Assembly: GCA_947178195.1 (NCBI GenBank)
Contig: CAMWXM010000024.1
Span: 1 to 17,919 of the forward strand
Length of the DNA: 17,919 bases
Direction: 5' to 3'
DNA from: an uncultured Ruminococcus sp.
GTDB taxonomy: Bacteria; Bacillota; Clostridia; Oscillospirales; Ruminococcaceae
Shown piece after piece: positions 1-6,205 of this stretch; position 1 is the first letter of the stretch, and the number at the start of each line of letters is the position of its first letter. The notes beneath the pieces were generated by a model. The model was not told the origin of the DNA. It saw only the letters and a program-made list of their open reading frames with translations, and made no database searches. Position numbers and translations under genes: made by a program.

Positions 1-1438
1 GATCTATTGCAGTTTCTGCCGATTTATCCCATTTTAACTCCACTATAAACGCCGAGGTTTGGCATGCGCTTCTCGGTACAAATACCAGATCGGCAAATCC
101 ATCGCCGCCTGGAAGTTCACGATACATAGTATAGTCTTTTTTTGCAGAATAATACGCAAGCGAAAGAACGCATGACAATGAATTTTCATTATTGTATTGA
201 AGAATAGACGTATTTTCACGATGTACCTGCTCTACAATTTCCGCAGCTTTTTCTTCATTACAGTTAAGGGTTGCTGTCAGAAGTTCGTCTGAAATTCTTA
301 TTGCTTTCATAACTTCTTCCCAACCGCCGTCTTCAATAGAATTTATAAATTCCCGCTGTACTTCGTTATTAGGAATCCATACTGTTTTCGTATCAAAATC
401 AAACGTCAGATAACCGAGATGAACCAACAATGTCAGAACATCGTCCGCACTATTAAATGTAGTCATATCGTTCTGAAATTTATCGGGGTTCATCGGCAGG
501 TGTTCACCTGCAATCAATCTTGTTACAATATCTTTTAACCCGAAGCTATCCATTTGAATATATTTTTTCAGCGATTCATAAGTTTCTGTTTTTGTCCAAT
601 AATTATTGAATTTTTTCCGCATCATTGCTTCTACAACAGATTTCGGATTGTAAATTGACAGTTGGTTTAAACTATATCCGTCATACCACTTTTTTGTTTC
701 AGTAAAATCCATGCCATGATCTCTGCATAACATCTTAACTTCGTTTTCCGTAAAGCCTGTAAATTCTTCAAGCGGTTCAGCGTCGGTCATAGAATACTCG
801 TCAAACATATTAAGCGCTGAATGATCGCCGTACTTTTTGATTGGCAGGATTCCAGTCATATATGCAAGCGAAATATAGCTTTGTCCCTTAAAAAGACTGC
901 ACAAAAAATCAAGATATGTTTTTTGTTCTTCATTGCTGTCACTTTTTTTTCTGAGAACACAGTCCCACTCGTCAATAACAAATATAAATGGCTGTTTATT
1001 TTTATTGAAAATTTCTTCAAGAACAAATGGCAGATCCGTTTCACTTTCGCTGATGTCAAAAGTCTGCCTGAGTTCGTTTATTACTCTTTTTTGCAGCAAC
1101 TCAAGCATTTCCTCGACTGTCTTGACACGATTGGCAAATTTTTGAATGTCCAGTCTTATCACATTATACTGATTTAAATGCTTTTCAAAAGACTCTGTAT
1201 TTGCAATTTTCAAGTTGCCGAACAGTTCTCTTGAATCACAGCCACGGCTATAATATGCTGCAAGCATATTTGCTGCCATTGATTTACCAAATCTTCTTGG
1301 ACGGCTTACGCAAATTTCCTCATGCTCTGTATTTAAAAGCCTATTGGTATAAGCGATAAGCATACTTTTGTCCACATATATCTCTGTATTAACAGCTTTT
1401 TGAAACGCTGTATTATCCGGATTCAAATAAATACCCAT
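1..1438 (-). CDS. AAA-ATPase-like / PD-(D/E)XK nuclease-domain protein, partial
   Basis: The reading frame starts at an ATG at 1438 and stays open for 479 codons to the left edge, so the C-terminus is missing. The start is set by a GGAG eight bases upstream. Near residues 45-53 is a P-loop of the form RPRRFGKS, followed by a Walker B-like stretch FIFVIDEWD (about 151-159). Near the visible end are GFADLVF (D450) and VELKW (E467, K469), the catalytic signature of PD-(D/E)XK nucleases. This order matches the large family pairing an AAA-ATPase-like domain with a PD-(D/E)XK domain, abundant in gut anaerobes. The biological role of that family is not established; defence or mobile-element functions are often suspected. 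It probably has its own promoter (1465-1493) and is separate from the sigma-like gene to its right. Confidence 0.85.
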   Translation of the reverse strand, partial: MGIYLNPDNTAFQKAVNTEIYVDKSMLIAYTNRLLNTEHEEICVSRPRRFGKSMAANMLAAYYSRGCDSRELFGNLKIANTESFEKHLNQYNVIRLDIQKFANRVKTVEEMLELLQKRVINELRQTFDISESETDLPFVLEEIFNKNKQPFIFVIDEWDCVLRKKSDSNEEQKTYLDFLCSLFKGQSYISLAYMTGILPIKKYGDHSALNMFDEYSMTDAEPLEEFTGFTENEVKMLCRDHGMDFTETKKWYDGYSLNQLSIYNPKSVVEAMMRKKFNNYWTKTETYESLKKYIQMDSFGLKDIVTRLIAGEHLPMNPDKFQNDMTTFNSADDVLTLLVHLGYLTFDFDTKTVWIPNNEVQREFINSIEDGGWEEVMKAIRISDELLTATLNCNEEKAAEIVEQVHRENTSILQYNNENSLSCVLSLAYYSAKKDYTMYRELPGGDGFADLVFVPRSACQTSAFIVELKWDKSAETAID

Positions 1439-1464
1439 TGCCGCATCTCCAATCTTATAGTATT

Positions 1465-1493
1465 AGTATATCATTTTTTTACTCTGAAATCAA
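1465..1493 (-). promoter_or_regulatory. Sigma-A-type promoter for the AAA-ATPase-like gene
   Basis: Read on the minus strand, TTGATT (1493-1488) and TATACT (1470-1465) are separated by exactly 17 bases. It sits about 30 bases upstream of the start codon at 1438, and no other gene lies between. Confidence 0.6.
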
Positions 1494-1546
1494 GTATAAT
1501 ACCAAAAAATGTTGCGCAAAGCATTGACCTTCCATTTCCAAGATTA

Positions 1547-1606
1547 AGTGAAGGGGGAATCTTTTATCCGGATTCAAAATAACCCCTTCACTAATTTGGA
1601 ATTAGT
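1547..1606. repeat. Nested inverted repeats between AAA-ATPase-like and sigma-like genes
   Basis: AGTGAAGGGG (1547-1556) pairs perfectly with CCCCTTCACT (1583-1592). Inside it GAATC (1557-1561) pairs with GATTC (1571-1575). The right arm overlaps a second hairpin, ACTAATT (1590-1596) and AATTAGT (1600-1606) with a three-base loop, so the two structures compete. There is no U-run on either side typical of an intrinsic terminator. A 15-base match, TTATCCGGATTCAAA, is shared between 1564-1578 and the start of the adjacent gene at 1413-1427. Confidence 0.6.
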
Positions 1607-1621
1607 TAGCCAAATGACAAC

Positions 1622-2200
1622 CTATTCTCGGAAAAATCCCGCAAATATTTTCTTTACTTTCTTGACCGCTGCATTCAAATGCTTTTCGATAGCCTGATGA
1701 GACACGCCATCTTCTTTTGCAATTTCCCTTGCGCTCTTTTGGGCAATATATCTTGCTATGAGATATTTATATTGCTTCTCGGTAAGACTTGAAAGAGACT
1801 TGTCCATCAGCTCCATCTTCAACTGATAACAACTTTCTTCATATTCTTCCATTATCTGCTGCTCAATAAAGTCTGGAACAATGACCTCCGAATGAAATAT
1901 CCCTATAAGTTCATCGTCATATCCATATGCGTCCTCATTGTTTTTACGGCGCTTATAGAACTTGTTTTCATTCCTCCTGAACTCATACACTGCTTCTCCC
2001 TGTTCAGCAGACAGCAGCACAAACGGTATGTATCGTTTTATAATATCAGGGTATTTTTCAAACAGTTCTTTTTCGGTTAGCGCCGAAATAATCGCCCATT
2101 GTTCCTTGCCTCTATACCCTTCATACTCATACTTCAAATTTATGACCTTGCACTCATTCTGAAATTCCTCTTTCAGAATATCAAATTGATCTTTTGTCAT
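1622..2200 (-). CDS. Sigma-70 region 4-like protein of a mobile element
   Basis: A 192-residue protein if it starts at the ATG at 2200, which has GGAGG at 2212-2208; the frame is open a little further but that has no better signal. The last 55 residues (from about 137) contain LTEKQYKYLIARYI, then SAREIAKEDGVSHQAIEKHL, a helix-turn-helix typical of sigma-70 region 4, where new sigma-like proteins bind the -35 element. The first 130 residues are charged and I do not recognise a region 2 core-binding domain. Small region-4-only proteins of this kind are common in conjugative elements of Clostridia and are thought to control element genes; that role is inferred from family and context. Its Shine-Dalgarno is sequestered in a perfect hairpin (2208-2251), implying translational control. 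It has no close downstream partner; the AAA-ATPase-like gene has its own promoter. Confidence 0.7.
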   Translation of the reverse strand: MTKDQFDILKEEFQNECKVINLKYEYEGYRGKEQWAIISALTEKELFEKYPDIIKRYIPFVLLSAEQGEAVYEFRRNENKFYKRRKNNEDAYGYDDELIGIFHSEVIVPDFIEQQIMEEYEESCYQLKMELMDKSLSSLTEKQYKYLIARYIAQKSAREIAKEDGVSHQAIEKHLNAAVKKVKKIFAGFFRE

Positions 2201-2207
2201 TTTCTTT

Positions 2208-2251
2208 CCTCCAGTTTGAATTTTCAAAAATGTAAAAATTCAAACTGGAGG
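2208..2251 (-). promoter_or_regulatory. 17-bp perfect hairpin burying the Shine-Dalgarno of the sigma-like gene
   Basis: Positions 2208-2224 and 2235-2251 are perfect reverse complements (17 bp, 10-base loop). In the minus-strand transcript the 3' arm ends in CUGGAGG, the ribosome binding site for the ATG at 2200, and the 5' arm carries CCUCCAG. In the folded RNA the site is therefore fully paired. Confidence 0.75.
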
Positions 2252-2305
2252 TGGTGAGCGACAGCCAATGCTGTGATGTACCAAAATACCAACAAATGCA
2301 AAAAC

Positions 2306-2341
2306 GCACTTGTAAAGCGATAAAATTCGCCGTACAAGTGC
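2306..2341. repeat. Two-part hairpin, possible terminator
   Basis: GCACTTGTA (2306-2314) pairs with TACAAGTGC (2333-2341); inside, GCGA (2317-2320) pairs with TCGC (2327-2330). On the minus strand it is followed by GTTTTTGC, so it could end transcription coming from the short frame at 2495-2376. On the plus strand it is followed by a weaker ATTTATTTC. Confidence 0.5.
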
Positions 2342-2375
2342 ATTTATTTCATTATATCTATGGCATATCAGTTCA

Positions 2376-2495
2376 TCATACAAGCCGCAATATCCCTGTG
2401 TCGAATAAGTGCTTTTTTTGATGTATAACCTCTGATAATGCCTCGCACTCGCTGCCCATCACGAGCAGTGGAATTCCGACAGTAGTCCAGTGCAT
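2376..2495 (-). CDS. Possible 39-residue small protein
   Basis: An ATG at 2495 lies eight bases after a perfect GGAGG and opens a 39-codon frame beginning MHWTTVGIPLLVMG and ending ILRLV. A hydrophobic run near residues 6-13 is followed by a charged half. I do not recognise the family. A longer overlapping frame (63 codons, 2559-2368) has no good ribosome site and looks less likely. Support is the ribosome site, an upstream inverted repeat (2543-2583) that could hold control signals, and a downstream hairpin (2306-2341). It may equally be non-coding. Confidence 0.3.
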   Translation of the reverse strand: MHWTTVGIPLLVMGSECEALSEVIHQKKHLFDTGILRLV

Positions 2496-2542
2496 AAAAA
2501 ATTCCTCCAATCCAAAAACTCAGAATAGGAGGGTGTAGGCAT

Positions 2543-2583
2543 ATTATAGTCAACGTCAAAAAGAATTTGACATTGCCTATAAT
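2543..2583. repeat. Large near-perfect inverted repeat with TATAAT at both ends
   Basis: Positions 2543-2560 and 2566-2583 match as reverse complements at 16 of 18 bases around a five-base centre. Each strand reads TTTGAC, a few bases, then TATAAT. The symmetric layout suggests an operator or two overlapping divergent control sites; the -35/-10 spacing within one arm is too short for a normal promoter. Confidence 0.55.
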
Positions 2584-2647
2584 AAATTATTTAAATTGCC
2601 TTGCATATCCGTTCGCTTCGCTCACTTCATGCAAATCGGCAAATAGC

Positions 2648-2671
2648 AAACGCCAAAAGTTTTTGTCGTTT
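2648..2671. repeat. 11-bp inverted repeat with 2-base centre
   Basis: AAACGCCAAAA (2648-2658) pairs with TTTTGTCGTTT (2661-2671) with one mismatch. No neighbouring gene explains it; a protein-binding site in the former mobile element is plausible. Confidence 0.5.
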
Positions 2672-2833
2672 ACTATAAATCGTCCTGTCAAAACCTCATT
2701 TTTTATTTGGCAGGGTTTATATTTCTATATATCTCAATTATTCACGAATTGGCAGTTCACTAATAATTGAATTGTTATGCCATTATTAAAGGCGGCATAA
2801 ATTAGTATAATTATATATGGAGGTGAACTGTAA

Positions 2834-3166
2834 ATGCATAATAAACCTGAAACGCTTGGTTGTATCGTTAAGGCAGCTCGTGAAAATGCCGAAATTACCA
2901 TAGAAGCGTTAGCAAATAAAGTGGATATTACTGAACGATACCTATACCGAATTGAAAATGAGGGCAAAAAGCCCAGCTTTGATGTTCTACATAAGCTCAT
3001 TCGAGAATTGAACATTTCTGCGGATTCGATTTTCTACCCTGAGAAGCCTTCCAAAGATTCCGAGGTAGAAAATCTCATCCGTATGCTTTCAGCTTGCGAT
3101 GAACGGTCGTTGGAAGTCGTCAAAGCAACTGTGAAAGCCTTAATTGATACTGCGCCCGAAAAGTAG
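2834..3166 (+). CDS. XRE-family helix-turn-helix regulator
   Basis: A 110-residue protein on the plus strand, preceded by GGAGG (2819-2823). Residues about 8-60 form a Cro/CI-type helix-turn-helix: IVKAARENAEITIEALA, then VDITERYLYRIENEGKKPS with the typical recognition helix, then LHKLIRELNI. The remaining 45 residues are a short C-terminal tail (SEVENLIRML, LEVVKATVKALIDT), probably for dimerisation. Such small repressors are common in conjugative elements of gut Clostridia and usually hold the element silent. Here the element is largely gone, so its target may be the inverted-repeat cluster just upstream; that is inference. A -10-like TATAAT lies at 2806-2811 with no good -35. It is convergent with the KTR gene. 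Confidence 0.85.
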   Translation: MHNKPETLGCIVKAARENAEITIEALANKVDITERYLYRIENEGKKPSFDVLHKLIRELNISADSIFYPEKPSKDSEVENLIRMLSACDERSLEVVKATVKALIDTAPEK

Positions 3167-3183
3167 CCGTAAGGCTGTTTTTT
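3165..3183 (+). terminator. Short terminator after the XRE gene
   Basis: AGCC (3165-3168) and GGCT (3173-3176) form a four-base stem with loop GTAA, overlapping the stop codon and followed by GTTTTTT. The stem is short, so strength is uncertain. Confidence 0.45.
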
Positions 3184-3186
3184 CAC

Positions 3187-3234
3187 AAATAAAGAGCCGG
3201 TGAACTGTGAGGTGTCTCACAAGTTCATCGGCTC
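3187..3234 (-). terminator. Terminator of the KTR gene
   Basis: On the minus strand GAGCCGATGAACTTGTGAG (3234-3216) pairs with CTCACAGTTCACCGGCTC (3211-3194) with one bulge and wobble pairs, followed by TTTATTTG. It begins just after the KTR stop codon. Confidence 0.7.
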
Positions 3235-3240
3235 TGCGTC

Positions 3241-3411
3241 TTATGCGTCTGGCTCTTTGATGACGGTTATTTGTAATTTTTTAACTTCAATCAATGTTTC
3301 CTGCTTACATTTCGGGCAATACAGCGGATAATTCTTTAAAACAGTATCATCTCGTATTTTATTGCGGGTTTTATTCCTGCATATGGGACACAAAATCCAT
3401 TCGGTTTTCAT
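3241..3411 (-). CDS. Cysteine-rich KTR-domain small protein
   Basis: A 56-residue protein beginning MKTEWILCPICRNKTR. Two CxxC pairs (C8/C11 and C32/C35, the second as YCPKCKQET) form a small zinc ribbon. The sequence matches the 'cysteine-rich KTR' family recognisable by its KTR after the first knuckle and CPKCKQET at the second. Function is not established; the family is a frequent passenger of conjugative transposons in Firmicutes, and nucleic-acid binding is a guess from the zinc ribbon. An in-frame GTG three codons upstream (3420) is an alternative start; neither has a strong ribosome site. The frame stops a few codons before the terminator hairpin; from memory, relatives extend slightly further (ending in KTQSR), so this copy may be marginally shortened. 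Confidence 0.8.
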   Translation of the reverse strand: MKTEWILCPICRNKTRNKIRDDTVLKNYPLYCPKCKQETLIEVKKLQITVIKEPDA

Positions 3412-3562
3412 TTTATTCACGCTTTCTGTTTGTTAATTGTAAACAAGTTTCGAAAATTCTTGCTGACAGAATTACCTCATTTAGCGATGTTCAAAAATCA
3501 TGTACTTTTCGTGAAGCATATATTTTTATTTTTCAGAATTTCATTGTGATATACATTTAATG

Positions 3563-4609
3563 TCATTCTATCTCTTTTATCCTATTGCCAATTGAAGTGA
3601 CAATTCGATAACCTGCCGACTTTACACGCTGTTCCAGACAGCCACGGCATTGTGCTGCTTCTTCTCCAGTACAAATCTTATTCTCATAAAGTGAATATAA
3701 TTTCCTTACACCTACCGGTGAAAGGTTTGGCATTATCACATTAGCGCCAGCTTTTAATCCCAATTCACGTCCCTGGGAATGAATTGTACCAAGCGCTGTT
3801 GTAGATGGTATCAGAGCGTATGGAAACATCAAACGCAAAACAGATATCAAACGTAATGTAAGAAGCATACTCCCATTTTCAAAAGAAGCAAACGGGGTAT
3901 CTGTATGCGTGATATACGGTCCAATACCTATCATATCTGGTTTCAGTTTCTGTAAAAAACGCAGATCTTCAATCAAAAATTCTGTTTTCTGATAAGGCGC
4001 TCCCACCATAAAACCTGATCCGACCTGATATTCGATTTCTTTAAGAGTATAAAGACATCTTTTTCGATTATCTAAGCTCATACTGTATGGATGGAGTTTT
4101 TGATAATGTTCTGCATCTGCTGTTTCGTGACGCAATAGATAACGTGTTGCTCCTGCATTGAAAAAGTTACGATAACTTTCTTTTGAATTTTCACCAACAG
4201 AAAGCGTAATGGCACAATCTGAAAAATGCTCATGAATTTCAGAAATAATACCACATAATAGCGTATCGGTATAATAGGAATCCTCTCCCCCTTGCAGTAC
4301 AAAAGTGCGAAAACCAAGACGATATCCTTCCTCGCAGCAGGTGAGTATCTCTTCTTTAGTAAGCCGATAACGCTCAACTTTTTTATTATCCCTCCGAATT
4401 CCACAGTAATAGCAATTATTACGACAATAATTTGTAAATTCAATCAGTCCTCGGATATAGACTTCATCACCATAAATGCTCCGACGTTTTTCATCGGCTG
4501 CTCTGTAAAGAAATTCATCAAATGCATCACTTTCCAGCAACACCTTGAACTCATCATCAGAAAGATTACGATCACATTTCAGCTTTTCAATCAACTCAGA
4601 ATTTTTCAT
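3563..4609 (-). CDS. hydE: [FeFe]-hydrogenase maturase HydE (radical SAM)
   Basis: A 348-residue radical SAM protein. The start at 4609 is preferred because GAGG lies just upstream; a GTG four codons earlier lacks a site. The radical SAM cluster motif is C62-x3-C66-x2-C69 (NYCRNNCYYCGIR), followed by the family's LQGGED glycine-rich strand near 110 and the barrel. A second cysteine set C313-x7-C321-x2-C324 matches the auxiliary [2Fe-2S] site of HydE. HydE acts with HydG and HydF to build the diiron subcluster of [FeFe] hydrogenases. It is the last gene of the nifS-tcdA operon and overlaps the HD-domain gene by 14 bases. hydF, hydG and a hydrogenase are not in the window, so it either serves a distant hydrogenase or has been recruited here. 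Length and motifs favour HydE over PylB or BioB. Confidence 0.9.
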   Translation of the reverse strand: MKNSELIEKLKCDRNLSDDEFKVLLESDAFDEFLYRAADEKRRSIYGDEVYIRGLIEFTNYCRNNCYYCGIRRDNKKVERYRLTKEEILTCCEEGYRLGFRTFVLQGGEDSYYTDTLLCGIISEIHEHFSDCAITLSVGENSKESYRNFFNAGATRYLLRHETADAEHYQKLHPYSMSLDNRKRCLYTLKEIEYQVGSGFMVGAPYQKTEFLIEDLRFLQKLKPDMIGIGPYITHTDTPFASFENGSMLLTLRLISVLRLMFPYALIPSTTALGTIHSQGRELGLKAGANVIMPNLSPVGVRKLYSLYENKICTGEEAAQCRGCLEQRVKSAGYRIVTSIGNRIKEIE

Positions 4610-5156
4610 AAATATCCTCACAGTTTCTCATTGCAAGAATTGTTTTACTTATCAAATCGTCCAGTGTCCAGCCAAGCATTGCAGCGCCACGTTCTATTAC
4701 CCCACGTGAACAACCTGCGGCAAAGTTTGCGTTCTTATACTTCTTTTTAACGGATTTCAATTCCAAATCCGATACGCTTTTGGAAGGTCGCATCAACGCA
4801 ACAGTTCCGATAAGTCCGGTCAATTCATCAACAGCATACAGAATCTTTTCCATTTCATGTTCAGGCTTAATATCTACAGTCAATTCATAACCGTGACTTG
4901 CTGTTGCATGGATAATACGTTCATCTATTCCACGCTCACGCATAATTTCCTGCTCCTTGATACAGTGCTGTTCTGGAAACTGCTCAAAATCAAGGTCATG
5001 AAGAAGTCCGACTATTCCCCAAAATGTTTCTTCATTTGCATATCCCAATTCATTTGCAAAATATTTCATAACGCCCTCAACAGTAACAGCGTGTCTCAAA
5101 TGAAAAGGTTCTTTGTTAAATTCTGTAAGCAGCTCCCATGCTATTTCTCTTGTCAT
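4596..5156 (-). CDS. HD-domain protein, predicted phosphohydrolase
   Basis: A 186-residue cytosolic protein with AGGAGA seven bases before the ATG. H22 (FHLRHAVTV), H53-D54 (LLHDLDFEQFPEQH), H88 (ATASHGYE) and D109 (VDELTGL) line up as the metal-binding set of an HD-superfamily fold. The family commonly hydrolyses phosphate esters of nucleotides, but the substrate of this small stand-alone type is not known. It lies 15 bases after tcdA and overlaps the start of hydE, so it is translated as part of the same operon. No membrane segment or signal peptide is seen. Confidence 0.8.
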   Translation of the reverse strand: MTREIAWELLTEFNKEPFHLRHAVTVEGVMKYFANELGYANEETFWGIVGLLHDLDFEQFPEQHCIKEQEIMRERGIDERIIHATASHGYELTVDIKPEHEMEKILYAVDELTGLIGTVALMRPSKSVSDLELKSVKKKYKNANFAAGCSRGVIERGAAMLGWTLDDLISKTILAMRNCEDIYEKF

Positions 5157-5171
5157 TGTACTATCTCCTTC

Positions 5172-5924
5172 TTAAATTTTTGTTATGTCTTTGATCACTT
5201 CTCCTGCAATTATTAAACCCACAACCGAAGGAACAAATGCATTTGAACCGGGAATATCTCTTCGCACCGTACATTTACGTGTTGTTCCTGGCGGACATAT
5301 GCAATGGCTGCGGCACGAAATTTCTTTATCTTCAATGGGACGAATCGGTTTTTCTTCCGAATATACAACTTTGAGACTTTTGACGCCAAGTTTTCTTAAT
5401 TCATGCCGCATAACTTTTGCCAAAGGACAGACTTTCGTTTCATAAATATCCGCAACTCGAAATGCTGTCTGATCAAGTTTATTTCCTGCTCCCATGGATG
5501 AAATCACAGGAATATTCAAAGCCTTTGCGTGCTTTATTATCTCCAGTTTTCCCGTTACCGTATCAATTGCATCAATAATATAATCATATTGAGAAAAATC
5601 AAATTGATCTGCCGTATCAGGCATATAAAAACACTTATATGTATTTATGCAAATTGAGGGATCGATTTCATAAATACGTTTTTCGGCGGCGTCCACCTTG
5701 TATTTTCCGACAGTCTGCCGTGTTGCTAAAATTTGTCTGTTCAAATTGGTAAGACATATCCTGTCATCGTCAATTAAATCCAATGTCCCAACGCCGCTTC
5801 TTGCGAGTGCTTCAACTGCGTATCCGCCTACACCTCCGATTCCGAAAACAGCTATTCTGCTGGCACGAAGTTTTTCCATAGCTTCCGAGCCAAACAGCAA
5901 TTCTGTTCTTGCATACTGATCCAT
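5172..5924 (-). CDS. tcdA: tRNA threonylcarbamoyladenosine dehydratase TcdA (ThiF/E1-like)
   Basis: A 250-residue ThiF-family protein. The nucleotide-binding loop is GIGGVGGYAVEAL (residues 28-40), followed by LIDDDRICLTNLNRQ with the conserved N-L-N-R-Q, YIIDAIDTVTGK near 115-126, and ISSMGAGNKLD. A cysteine-containing stretch (CRSHCICPPG) follows near 203-212. TcdA uses ATP to activate and cyclise t6A37 of tRNAs to ct6A. In Escherichia coli its relative is linked to a cysteine desulfurase system, and here a cysteine desulfurase is two genes upstream, which supports the assignment. Ribosome site GAGG precedes the ATG. ThiF or MoeB are the alternatives; gene size and the absence of thi or moa genes argue against them. 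Confidence 0.88.
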   Translation of the reverse strand: MDQYARTELLFGSEAMEKLRASRIAVFGIGGVGGYAVEALARSGVGTLDLIDDDRICLTNLNRQILATRQTVGKYKVDAAEKRIYEIDPSICINTYKCFYMPDTADQFDFSQYDYIIDAIDTVTGKLEIIKHAKALNIPVISSMGAGNKLDQTAFRVADIYETKVCPLAKVMRHELRKLGVKSLKVVYSEEKPIRPIEDKEISCRSHCICPPGTTRKCTVRRDIPGSNAFVPSVVGLIIAGEVIKDITKI

Positions 5925-5943
5925 TTTTATCGCCTCTTTACCT

Positions 5944-6192
5944 TTAATTTACAGAGATAACACCTTTTATCTTTCGCAGACGGCGTTTTGCCAGTGCTGT
6001 TATATCTTCATTTTCAGGGCATATAATCAAATTGCATTCTGAAATCATTCCTCTATTTCTGTCATTATAAACCCGTGCGGAATGATTCAGTATCCCAACA
6101 TTCATATCAGAAAAAATTTTTGTGATTTCAAATATCAGACCTGTTCTGTCTTTGGAACGTATTTTTATAGCTATTTCCTTCTGATTCGGCAT
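5944..6192 (-). CDS. Stand-alone ACT-domain protein
   Basis: An 82-residue protein consisting of one ACT domain: KEIAIKIRSKDRTGLIFEIT, then KIFSDMNVGILNHSARVY, then RRLRKIKGVISVN at the end. The DRTGL turn and the closing 'K-I-x-G-V-x-x-V' resemble the C-terminal ACT domain of RelA/SpoT more than the metabolic-enzyme ACT domains. ACT domains bind small ligands such as amino acids, so a sensor role in a sulfur/cysteine operon is conceivable; the ligand is unknown. The ATG at 6192 is chosen since GGGAG sits eight bases upstream; an ATG three codons before is too close to that site. It starts 13 bases after nifS. Confidence 0.7.
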   Translation of the reverse strand: MPNQKEIAIKIRSKDRTGLIFEITKIFSDMNVGILNHSARVYNDRNRGMISECNLIICPENEDITALAKRRLRKIKGVISVN

Positions 6193-6205
6193 TTCCATCA
6201 CTCCC

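Larger units (their letters stand above)
2252..2833. other. Repeat-rich region without a confident gene (mobile-element remnant)
   Basis: About 580 bases separate the sigma-like gene from the XRE gene. I see no long convincing reading frame, only two short candidates: minus 2495-2376 (listed) and plus 2254-2421 (rejected). Instead the region is unusually dense in inverted repeats: 2306-2341, 2543-2583, 2648-2671, 2684-2714 and 2776-2798. No integrase, excisionase or relaxase is present, so I read it as control or transfer sequence left over from a conjugative element. Confidence 0.5.

Noticed and set aside
2254..2421. Plus-strand 55-codon frame starting GTG after GGAGGTG, inside the right arm of the hairpin
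   Set aside because: Has a good-looking ribosome site, but the product resembles no family I know and overlaps the short minus-strand frame and a hairpin; the GGAGG is explained by the inverted repeat.
2368..2559. 63-codon minus-strand frame overlapping the 39-codon candidate
   Set aside because: No ribosome site before its start and its 5' part runs through the large inverted repeat; the alternative frame with GGAGG is more credible, though neither is certain.
3294..3560. 88-codon plus-strand frame
   Set aside because: Runs antisense through the KTR gene and has no ribosome site; a shadow frame.
4292..4750. Long plus-strand frame of 152 codons over hydE and the HD gene
   Set aside because: Antisense to two well-supported genes with family motifs; composition (rich in Ile, Phe, Ser, Thr) is typical of a shadow frame.
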